Below are positions 6,709 through 14,323 of a DNA stretch of 64,000 nt, piece after piece (within the stretch, counting starts at the first letter, position 1; each line of letters begins with the position of its first letter). The position numbers and the translations under genes are program-made. The notes under the pieces were generated by a model. It ran no database searches, was not told the DNA's origin, and saw only the letters and a list, made by a program, of their open reading frames with translations. Source of the DNA: an uncultured Ruminiclostridium sp. Lineage in GTDB: Bacteria; Bacillota; Clostridia; Oscillospirales; Ruminococcaceae. The stretch lies in contig CANRGJ010000006.1 in the NCBI GenBank assembly GCA_947630175.1, positions 1 through 64,000 on the forward strand, in the 5' to 3' direction.

Positions 6709-8601
6709 ATGACTTTAAATTCTACAAAAACCGTTGATATTACGCTGCAGGACATTATTTTTCAGCCCAACATCGTCAACGAAAGAACAAAAAATATGTA
6801 TTGCAGGAATAATAGCGCCTTATTTCTTGCAGAAAACGGTGACTGCCTGCTGTCAAGAGGCGTTTTCTATGATTTTTTCACATATTTTAATTCTTTCTCC
6901 ATAAAGAAATGGAAGGCATATACCTGCGCTTACGATTATGCCTTAAAACTAAATCTCAGAGGCAAATTTACCATTGATTTAATGGGACACTACATAGACA
7001 GCCGCAATAATATTCAAAAGGAGTGGCTTGGAAGGTATATATTTGATTTGAATGATTTTACCGAAATTTCTCTCCCATACCCGGATAAAACCAACTGCTC
7101 GGTAGTATCATTCCAGATATCACCAATAGAGGACACCTTCATCCGCAGCGGGAAATACTGTGCAAAGACCGAAACGGTAAACGAACCTTTTATCTCCTTA
7201 GTCACTACTACGTTCAAAAAAGAAAGCTATGTTAAGAAAAATATAGCTTTGATAAAGTCAAACATTTTTGATGATAAGGAATATTCTCCCTACTTTCAGT
7301 GGTTCATTATAGACAACGGAAGAACGCTTGATGTTAAAGAATTGTCAACAGACAAGATAAAGATCGTGCCAAATGACAACACAGGCGGCTCGGGCGGTTT
7401 CACAAGGGGAATGATAGAAACATTGAACAGCGGTAAGAAAGCTACTCACGTTCTGCTGATGGACGATGACGTGGAGTTTTTCCCGCAGAGCTTCAAACGG
7501 CTTTTAAAGCTGCTTATGCTTATGCGCCCCGAATACAGCGACCGTTTCATCAGCGGAGCAATGCTTGAAGTTACTGAAAAGAACATACAGCATGAAGACG
7601 TGGGCGTGTTCAGCCCTGACGCCTCTCACGGCCCGTACAAGCCCAGATACGACCTTAATCTCTGGGACAGCGTGGTGCGCAATGAGGAGCCTGTTCCCGA
7701 GGACCTGCACCAGTATGCAGGCTGGTGGTACTGCTGCATACCCGTTTCCACAGCAAGCGGGAGCAATCTTCCCCTGCCGTTCTTTGTACGAGGTGACGAC
7801 GTGGAATATTCCATACGCAACAATGCGAAGTTCATTACGATGAACGGTATCTGCATCTGGCACGAAGGCTTTGGCGGCAAGTTTTCGTCAAGTATGGAAT
7901 TTTATCAGGTACACAGAAATGACCTGATACTTACGGCAATACACGACAAGCTCAGTGACGTGCAGGTGTTGGAGCGCATAAGGATATTGTTCTGGGACGA
8001 GATATACAAGTTCAACTACAAGGGAGCGGAGCTTTTGCTTGACGCACTTGAGGATTTCCTCAAGGGTCCCGAATTTATCGAAGGTCTTGACGGCGAGAAA
8101 TGTATGAAAGAAAAGTCGGCGAAGGACAACAAGCTGGTACCGATGACGGACAAGGTGCGCAGATATGTGGATTACGGCAGGCTGTATGAATTTGTTCCTA
8201 TGGAGAAATGGAAGAAGTTTATCTACGACCACACCTGCAACGGACAAAAGCGAATTTTGTATTCCAACTTCACAAAGGTAGGAGTTATACCCTACGGCTG
8301 GGGAAACTACCCTGCCAAGCAGAGCTTTGCCTCGGTCATCTACGCAGTTGACCCTGTGAAGGACGCATATGTGGAATACAGACGTTCAATCAAGGAGTTT
8401 AAAAGGCTGGCAAAGCGTTTTAAAACGCTGAAAGCAAGATATCTGAGCGAATACGAAACAGTCGCCCAAAAATACAAGGCGAAGGAAAAGACCTTTGAGA
8501 GCAAAGATTTCTGGGCGGGATATCTGAAGATGAATGAGGTTGATGCAAAGAGCGTTAAGGTTAATAATAAACCTGCAAAAACAAAACATACCAGAAAGTG
8601 A
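6709..8601 (+). CDS. GlfT2-like galactofuranosyltransferase (GT2), second copy
   Basis: A 630-residue paralogue of the preceding transferase with a fuller N-terminal beta-sandwich-like domain (about 1-160), as in GlfT2. The GT-A domain shows FISLVTTTFKKE, NDNTGGSGGFTRGM, LLMDDDVE, AGWWYCCIP, RGDDVEYSIR and IWHEGF. The C-terminal 200 residues are helical and end in a Lys-rich stretch. AAAGGAG precedes the ATG and the gap from the previous gene is 15 bases. It probably extends the Galf chain, while the shorter paralogue may initiate it; that division of labour is a guess. Confidence 0.9.
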   Translation: MTLNSTKTVDITLQDIIFQPNIVNERTKNMYCRNNSALFLAENGDCLLSRGVFYDFFTYFNSFSIKKWKAYTCAYDYALKLNLRGKFTIDLMGHYIDSRNNIQKEWLGRYIFDLNDFTEISLPYPDKTNCSVVSFQISPIEDTFIRSGKYCAKTETVNEPFISLVTTTFKKESYVKKNIALIKSNIFDDKEYSPYFQWFIIDNGRTLDVKELSTDKIKIVPNDNTGGSGGFTRGMIETLNSGKKATHVLLMDDDVEFFPQSFKRLLKLLMLMRPEYSDRFISGAMLEVTEKNIQHEDVGVFSPDASHGPYKPRYDLNLWDSVVRNEEPVPEDLHQYAGWWYCCIPVSTASGSNLPLPFFVRGDDVEYSIRNNAKFITMNGICIWHEGFGGKFSSSMEFYQVHRNDLILTAIHDKLSDVQVLERIRILFWDEIYKFNYKGAELLLDALEDFLKGPEFIEGLDGEKCMKEKSAKDNKLVPMTDKVRRYVDYGRLYEFVPMEKWKKFIYDHTCNGQKRILYSNFTKVGVIPYGWGNYPAKQSFASVIYAVDPVKDAYVEYRRSIKEFKRLAKRFKTLKARYLSEYETVAQKYKAKEKTFESKDFWAGYLKMNEVDAKSVKVNNKPAKTKHTRK

Positions 8602-8612
8602 GGTAGGTTAAA

Positions 8613-9893
8613 ATGGGCGGTGACCAGCAGTATAAAGCTGTTATTAATATTTTAGGCTCATGTATTTCAAGGGATGTTTTTTCTTCTCAAAACAACAATG
8701 GCGGATACAGGATATCAAAATACAGCAATTGTTATGATATATTTAACATTACCGGTAAACCTGTCGAAATAGACAAGGATTTGTATTATCAGACTGATTT
8801 TAGTGAGATAATGAGCAACTTTGAAAAAAGATGCCTGTATCTTGATTTGACAAAAAATACACTAAACTATATCAGGGAGGAGAGATCGGATTATTTAATT
8901 TTAGATTCTGCCGTGTGCAGGTTTTCTTCCTGCAAAATAAACGATTCATATATAGCTGTTAACCCAAAAAGAGAAAAAGTGTTGAATATCTTATGCGAGC
9001 AAAACGTAATTCCTGAAGCGGGGGGAACAATTAAATGGACAGAAGATAACATGGCGGGACCGCTTAAGATATTTGCCGATGAAATATTGAAAATTTATGC
9101 TCCGGAACAGATCATACTGTTGGATATACAGGGTTCTTTTTTTCACGACAATGGAACCAAGCTTGAGCCGTTTTCAAATATTGAAAAATGGAAAGACCAA
9201 AATCGCAGGATAAGGTTTGCGTTTGAGCTACTTAAAAAATATTTAGACGGCTGTCATATCATTCCTATGCCTGAGGCTGTGGCGTCTGATACTAACCATT
9301 GGTTAAAGGTGGCTGTTCTTCACTTCACAAAGGAATATTATAATTACGCATATGAGTGTATAGAAATTATAGATAAAAAACTGCCTGCTGATGAAGAAAA
9401 GGCTTTGATTGAACGATTGTGCTTTGAATGTACTGAGTTTTACTTCAAGCATTATTACGATAGGCTGGCAACAGAGTTTTCCGACCGAAACGCTTTGTTT
9501 CAAAAAGAAAAGAAAGCAAAAGAATCGTGTGATCTGCAAGCCAAGGTTTTTAAGTCAATGCTGTTGAAACATTCTGCCGAGGGATCAAAATTCTTTGTAG
9601 ATCATAAATACAAAACCATTATTTTATATGGCTGGACAAGAATTTCTGAGTATATAGCAGAACTTTCAAATCACTCAGATATAACTGTAAAATGTGTAAT
9701 GGAAAATATCAGAGGTCAAAATATAGGCGGACATATTGTAAAAGGCGGATTCAAAGTAATTCCAAGAAATGCGGATATTCCTCAGGCAGACTGTATTATC
9801 GTTGCGGACGTAGCAAACAAGGAAAAAATAGTTAAAAATCTTCATAGCAGGACTACCATTCCGATATGCACGGATGATGATCTGCTTGAATAA
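8613..9893 (+). CDS. DUF6270-like protein of glycan locus
   Basis: A 426-residue protein whose N-terminus (NILGSCISRDVF, residues 12-23) matches my recollection of DUF6270 proteins, which occur in capsule and polysaccharide loci. The G-S-C-x-S-R-D string recalls an SGNH-hydrolase block I, so an acyl or phosphodiester activity on glycans is conceivable but unproven. The C-terminal 95 residues (KTIILYGWTRISEYIAEL onward) look like a small Rossmann-type domain. No signal peptide or membrane segment. It is AT-richer than the genes before it. Start follows GAGGTAGG. Confidence 0.6.
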   Translation: MGGDQQYKAVINILGSCISRDVFSSQNNNGGYRISKYSNCYDIFNITGKPVEIDKDLYYQTDFSEIMSNFEKRCLYLDLTKNTLNYIREERSDYLILDSAVCRFSSCKINDSYIAVNPKREKVLNILCEQNVIPEAGGTIKWTEDNMAGPLKIFADEILKIYAPEQIILLDIQGSFFHDNGTKLEPFSNIEKWKDQNRRIRFAFELLKKYLDGCHIIPMPEAVASDTNHWLKVAVLHFTKEYYNYAYECIEIIDKKLPADEEKALIERLCFECTEFYFKHYYDRLATEFSDRNALFQKEKKAKESCDLQAKVFKSMLLKHSAEGSKFFVDHKYKTIILYGWTRISEYIAELSNHSDITVKCVMENIRGQNIGGHIVKGGFKVIPRNADIPQADCIIVADVANKEKIVKNLHSRTTIPICTDDDLLE

Positions 9894-9907
9894 AGGAGAA
9901 TTAAAAT

Positions 9908-12697
9908 ATGGAAAAATATGATATCGGAGTGTTGGGCTTGTGGCCCGGCTGTAACTACGGCAGTGTAGCAACATATTACGCTTTGAACCAAGTGCTGACG
10001 TCAATGGGAAAATCAGTTCTGATGATAGATAAGCCTATTTTGTCAAACAGGGATATCGAGCTGAAAATGACCCATTCAAGGCGCTTTGCGATGGAGCATT
10101 ACAATATAAGCGAACAATACCGCCCCAACGAGCTGTATAAGCTCAATCAAATATGCGACGCCTTTGTTATAGGTTCGGACCAGGTGTGGAATTACGGGAT
10201 AAGCAAAAACTTCGGGAAAATTTTTTATTTTGACTTTGTAGAGGAAGAAAAAAAGAAGATAGCCTATGCGGTGTCATTCGGACACGGCGTTGACTTTGCT
10301 CCCCCTGAGGAAAGAAAAGTTATCGCTGAATATATGGCAAAAATAGACGGCATTTCCGTAAGAGAAGCGGACGGAGTAAGGCTTTGCAGGGACGAATACG
10401 GAATAAAGGCGGAGCAGGTGCTGGACCCTGTGTTCCTTGCTGATCCTCAGATATATCAGCCTATCATAGAAAAGTCCACAGCGCACGAAACGGAACCTTT
10501 TCTCGCCGCATATATCCTTGACCCCACGCCTGAAAAAAGAGAGGCTATACTGCACCTGTCCCAGAAATTGGGCGGTATAAAGATCATAAATCTCCTGGAC
10601 GGTATGCCTGGCACGTTTGAGAAGAACAGACAGCTTACCGACCTTCCGAATTGCATTGAAAATCTTCAAGTGGAGGACTGGCTTTACTATCTCAGCCACG
10701 CCGAATATGTGATAACCGACTCCTGTCACGGAGCCAGCTTCGCCATTATTTTCAATAAGAACCTGACAGCCATAACAAACAAACGAAGAGGCTTTTCCAG
10801 ATTCAAATCCTTGTTTGATCTATTTGAAATCCAATCTCATCTTGTTACAGATCCTAAAATGATCATTGATAATGAAAAATTGCTGGAAAATATAAATTAT
10901 GAATTTATAGGCAAAAAATTATCTTCTGAAAGAAACAGATGTTACAAATGGCTCAGCGATATTTTAAACAGACCTAAGAAACCTGCTGAGATCCTTAAAA
11001 GGGAAAACCGTATAGGTGAAGTTGACGCATCATCTGAGCATAATACGGCAAACCGGTCTTTACCGGAACCGGAGATGTCCAACGATTTTAAACGCTGCAA
11101 AATGCTCGTTACGCTGCTTCGTGATTATGGGATAAAGCATGTGGTATTGTCTGCAGGCAGCAGGAATTTAAATTTAGTACGTTTGTTTGAAGGCAACAGT
11201 TGTTTCAAAACATACAGTGTTATAGATGAGAGAAGCGCAGGCTTTTATGCAATGGGCATAGCGCTGAAGCTGAAAGAACCGGTAGCTATGTGCTGCACCT
11301 CCGGAACAGCGGCGTCGAACTACCTTACTTCTATTACGGAGGCATATTATCAGCATGTACCCCTTGTGGTGATCACTGCTGACAGGTATCCGTGTTTATT
11401 AGGACAGAATGAGGATCAGACTATCCCTCAGGTCAATATGTATGAAAAGGTATGCAAAAGAAGCGTTACACTGCCGGTGAATACCGGATATCTTGGCGAT
11501 TGGGAGGCAAGAAGGCTGGTTTGTGACGCGCTACTTGAAATGACACATCACGGAAACGGTCCTGTTCATATAAATATTCCTATTGCAAGTATAGAACGTC
11601 CTATCCCGCCTGCGGAGGCGCTTCGATTAAACAGAAAATATCTCAAAATAGAAAGAATAACTCTTGGGGATACACAGCGGATATGGCGGTCAAAAATCAG
11701 CCGATTGTCAGGCATGAAACGCATCATGGTGCTTTACGGGCAGGAACATCCTCTTGCGCCGGAAGAACAGGAATTGGTGGAAAGATTTTCAAAAAAGTTC
11801 CACTGTGTGATAATTACCGATCACCTTTCCAATTTCAGGTGCAGCAATTCGGTAATGTCGCTTTCAGTTCTGAGGAACGTTAATCAGGAGATGTTTGACA
11901 GAGATTTGGCGCCTGATATTCTGATAACCGTCGGCGGCAGGAGAATGTTAAATGATCCCTCACTGCCTAAAATAAGGGCGCAAAAGCATCCGTTCGGTCA
12001 TTGGCGTGTAGCCGAGGACGGAGCGATAGCAGACACTTACAGAAGATTGACAAATATTTTCGAGTGTTCGTCCCGGCAATTTTTTGAACGCTTTGTAAAC
12101 AGCGATGTAGAATGCAATAATTCTGACAGCTACATTGAAATGTGGAGATCTGCCGAAGCGCAGTACGAAACGCCAACGACAAAAGAATATTCGCAGCTTT
12201 ACGTTGTTGAGCAAACTGTAAGAAATCTTCCTGATAACTGTTGTGTACATTACGGTATAGGGAATACCATAATGTTTGCAAACAGGTTCCCGATAAAATC
12301 TACGGTAGAAGTTTTCTGCAATATGGGTACAAACGGTATAGACGGCTCAGCTTCAACATTTATGGGTCATGTTGTGGTAAGTGATAATTTATGCTTTTTG
12401 ATTATAAGCGACCTCAGCTTCTTTTATGATATGAACTCGGTTTGGAGCAAGCCACTCAGAGGAAATATTCGCATAATGATGTGCAACAATGTGGGAACAG
12501 ATCTCCTAAGACATTTAGGAAGTCCGTCTATTACCCATGAGCATAATGCTGTTGCAAGAGAATGGGTCAAATCTCTGGGCTTTACTTACCTCTGCTCACG
12601 AAACAAAGAAGAATTTGACAGCAACCTAAAGCGCTTTGTATCTTCGGAAGACACGCCTATGTTCTTTGAGGCATTTACAAGATTTGACAAGGGGTGA
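9908..12697 (+). CDS. Polysaccharide pyruvyl transferase fused to MenD-like ThDP enzyme
   Basis: A 929-residue two-domain protein. Residues 1-350 form a polysaccharide pyruvyl transferase domain (GCNYGSVATYYALNQVL, FVIGSDQVWN, YAVSFG, YVITDSCHGASFAIIF), which in known enzymes ketalises sugars with PEP. After a polar linker (about 350-392), residues 393-929 resemble MenD, the ThDP-dependent SEPHCHC synthase: VLSAGSRNLNLV, DERSAGFYAMG with the ThDP-activating Glu near 441, TSGTAASNYL, NEDQTIPQVNMY, GTNGIDGSAST and a SDLSFFYDMNSVW metal-binding block. No other menaquinone gene is nearby, so a glycan-modifying carboligase or decarboxylase is more likely than menaquinone synthesis. No frame disruption separates the halves. 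Confidence 0.85.
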   Translation: MEKYDIGVLGLWPGCNYGSVATYYALNQVLTSMGKSVLMIDKPILSNRDIELKMTHSRRFAMEHYNISEQYRPNELYKLNQICDAFVIGSDQVWNYGISKNFGKIFYFDFVEEEKKKIAYAVSFGHGVDFAPPEERKVIAEYMAKIDGISVREADGVRLCRDEYGIKAEQVLDPVFLADPQIYQPIIEKSTAHETEPFLAAYILDPTPEKREAILHLSQKLGGIKIINLLDGMPGTFEKNRQLTDLPNCIENLQVEDWLYYLSHAEYVITDSCHGASFAIIFNKNLTAITNKRRGFSRFKSLFDLFEIQSHLVTDPKMIIDNEKLLENINYEFIGKKLSSERNRCYKWLSDILNRPKKPAEILKRENRIGEVDASSEHNTANRSLPEPEMSNDFKRCKMLVTLLRDYGIKHVVLSAGSRNLNLVRLFEGNSCFKTYSVIDERSAGFYAMGIALKLKEPVAMCCTSGTAASNYLTSITEAYYQHVPLVVITADRYPCLLGQNEDQTIPQVNMYEKVCKRSVTLPVNTGYLGDWEARRLVCDALLEMTHHGNGPVHINIPIASIERPIPPAEALRLNRKYLKIERITLGDTQRIWRSKISRLSGMKRIMVLYGQEHPLAPEEQELVERFSKKFHCVIITDHLSNFRCSNSVMSLSVLRNVNQEMFDRDLAPDILITVGGRRMLNDPSLPKIRAQKHPFGHWRVAEDGAIADTYRRLTNIFECSSRQFFERFVNSDVECNNSDSYIEMWRSAEAQYETPTTKEYSQLYVVEQTVRNLPDNCCVHYGIGNTIMFANRFPIKSTVEVFCNMGTNGIDGSASTFMGHVVVSDNLCFLIISDLSFFYDMNSVWSKPLRGNIRIMMCNNVGTDLLRHLGSPSITHEHNAVAREWVKSLGFTYLCSRNKEEFDSNLKRFVSSEDTPMFFEAFTRFDKG

Positions 12698-12702
12698 TTT
12701 TT

Positions 12703-13710
12703 ATGAAAGGATATCGCTTGAAATTTGTTGAAACAGGGAAAGTAAAGGTAGAACCGTTTGAGGTCAGAGAGCCATTGGAAGATGAAATAGTAGTGAAAAT
12801 CGTTTATACACTTATTTCAAATGGAACTGAAAAATCGCTTCTTCGGGGAGATGAGCATACCGGTAAAAAATTCCCGAGAATACCCGGTTATTCAGGCGTC
12901 GGCACCGTAATAAAATGCGGAAAGGCAGTCAAAGAGTTTTCAGTGGGTGACAGAGTTTTTGTAGCCAAGGGGGGGCACGCTTCATATAACATAAAAAAGA
13001 CTTCGTTTTGCGAAAAGATACCTGATGCTGTTTCTTTTCAAGACGCTGTCTTTACTCGAATGATTTCATTTCCTCTGCTTGCATTACGGCGAGCAGAAAT
13101 TGAACTGGGCGAATCAGTGGCTGTCGTTGGATTGGGGCAGCTGGGCTTGTTTGCGTGCCAGTTGGCTAAGATAGCAGGGGCTTTGCCTGTCATTGCAGTA
13201 GGTAACCGTGAGGTAAGGAGAAATAAAGCGATCGAATTCGGAGCCGATTTTGTTTTTGACCCTGCAGACCCGGATTTAAAAAACAAGGTAATAAAGAGCA
13301 GTAAAATAACAGGCAGAGCAGTTGATATTGTAATTGAAACGAGCGGCAACATAGACGGATTGGTTTCGGCAATGTCATATATCTGTACAAGAGGCAGGAT
13401 CGTAATCAGCGGTTGTTATTGGCAGGAAAATGCAAAGCCTATTGATTTATTAAAAGTAAATTCATTAGGTATATCGATAATCGGAGCGCAGGACAGGGTT
13501 AGGTTACCGTATAATTCTGCTAAAGGAAATTGGACGATGAAAAAAGATTTTAAGGCTATCCTTGGATTTTTAAACGACGGCAGATTAACGCCGTCCCTGA
13601 TAGAACCGGAGTATTGTTATCCTTTTGATGCTCCTGATGTATATAACAGGCTGTTAAACGACAGAGAATTTCCGTTAGGTCTGATATTTGACTGGAGCCT
13701 AATTGAATAG
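12703..13710 (+). CDS. Zinc-type MDR alcohol dehydrogenase-like protein
   Basis: Medium-chain dehydrogenase/reductase, 335 residues, predicted to oxidise or reduce an alcohol or keto group on a sugar or lipid intermediate with NAD(P)H. The N-terminal GroES-like domain contains YTLISNGTEKSLLRG where classical enzymes carry the zinc Cys, so the catalytic zinc ligand seems absent, as in BchC-like members. The Rossmann motif is VVGLGQLGLFACQLA. The ATG at 12703 has AAGGGGTGA upstream; a GTG at 12694 overlapping the previous stop is less likely. It is last in the glycan operon, and no terminator is clear after it. Confidence 0.8.
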   Translation: MKGYRLKFVETGKVKVEPFEVREPLEDEIVVKIVYTLISNGTEKSLLRGDEHTGKKFPRIPGYSGVGTVIKCGKAVKEFSVGDRVFVAKGGHASYNIKKTSFCEKIPDAVSFQDAVFTRMISFPLLALRRAEIELGESVAVVGLGQLGLFACQLAKIAGALPVIAVGNREVRRNKAIEFGADFVFDPADPDLKNKVIKSSKITGRAVDIVIETSGNIDGLVSAMSYICTRGRIVISGCYWQENAKPIDLLKVNSLGISIIGAQDRVRLPYNSAKGNWTMKKDFKAILGFLNDGRLTPSLIEPEYCYPFDAPDVYNRLLNDREFPLGLIFDWSLIE

Positions 13711-13972
13711 AAGCATTTTATAACCCTCGGTCACATCAGTACAGCTTTTATTCTTTTCAGCGCTGAAAAAGGAAGAATGGCAGATTTGCAGAAAAGCCGA
13801 TGCTGTAATATGCTGCTGCATTCACGTTACCGTCCCCGACGAACGGGAAGGGGTAAAGGCAATTGCTATCGCTGATATTATATGATTCAAAACTAAAGAG
13901 GTACAGTCTGTATCACCGATAGAAATAACAATCTGTCAAAATCTTGCGATTTATATAGGATTTATATTTTTA
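13711..13972. other. Non-coding stretch with possible gene remnant
   Basis: No intact gene. One forward frame stays open from about 13725 to a TGA at about 13888 and reads plausible protein (ALKKEEWQICRKADAV, then VTVPDEREGVKA) but has no start codon or ribosome binding site, so it may be a decayed gene end. A 16-bp perfect palindrome TTTTCAGCGCTGAAAA lies near 13753-13769. Confidence 0.35.
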
Positions 13973-14000
13973 TTGACAGACCCATTTTAATGTGTATAAT
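13973..14000 (+). promoter_or_regulatory. Consensus promoter before a 37-residue ORF
   Basis: -35 TTGACA (13973-13978), 16-nt spacer, -10 TATAAT (13995-14000). Both hexamers are perfect consensus, the best promoter in the window. It is followed by a leader of about 95 bases. Confidence 0.8.
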
Positions 14001-14100
14001 AGAATCTCAAGTTGCACGCAAAATCATATGTTTTTTATTTTTACATTTCGAGAGCATATGACAGCATATTCACTTTCATCACAACACGGAGGGTGAATAA

Positions 14101-14214
14101 ATGAGAAGATTGAAAAGATTTGCTTCTGTAACAACGGCCTGTACAGCTTCAACACAACAAACCCTACATAAAACACAAGCTCCGAACCTCAGCTCTCCTT
14201 TGAAGAGCGAATAG
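14101..14214 (+). CDS. Short ORF, 37 residues, strong expression signals
   Basis: ATG preceded by GGAGGGTGA at good spacing and by a perfect consensus promoter. The peptide begins MRRLKRFASVTTACTAST, a basic N-terminus followed by a weakly hydrophobic stretch, then a polar tail ending SPLKSE. No family is recognised. It could be a real small peptide, a leader peptide, or the surviving signal-peptide end of a lost secreted protein. The expression signals are clearly better than the protein evidence. Confidence 0.4.
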   Translation: MRRLKRFASVTTACTASTQQTLHKTQAPNLSSPLKSE

Positions 14215-14242
14215 AAAGGACTGTTGAATTCCCAAACATAAC

Positions 14243-14290
14243 GCCCCTCCCACCCTCAAAAACCCTCGACGGCAGGAGGGGCATTTCACA
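14243..14290. terminator. Hairpin between short ORF and clostripain-like gene
   Basis: GCCCCTCC (14243-14250) pairs with GGAGGGGC (14275-14282) across a 24-nt loop. The T tract is weak in both directions, so it may act as a shared, inefficient terminator. Confidence 0.4.
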
Positions 14291-14323
14291 TTCTATCCCC
14301 GCCCAATATCTTAAGCATATAAC

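Noticed and set aside
11084..12697. Genuine menaquinone MenD function for the ThDP half of the fusion
   Set aside because: No other men genes are near, and the domain is fused to a pyruvyl transferase inside a glycan operon.
13722..13890. Intact small gene between the glycan operon and the consensus promoter
   Set aside because: The open frame has no start codon or ribosome binding site; at best a remnant.
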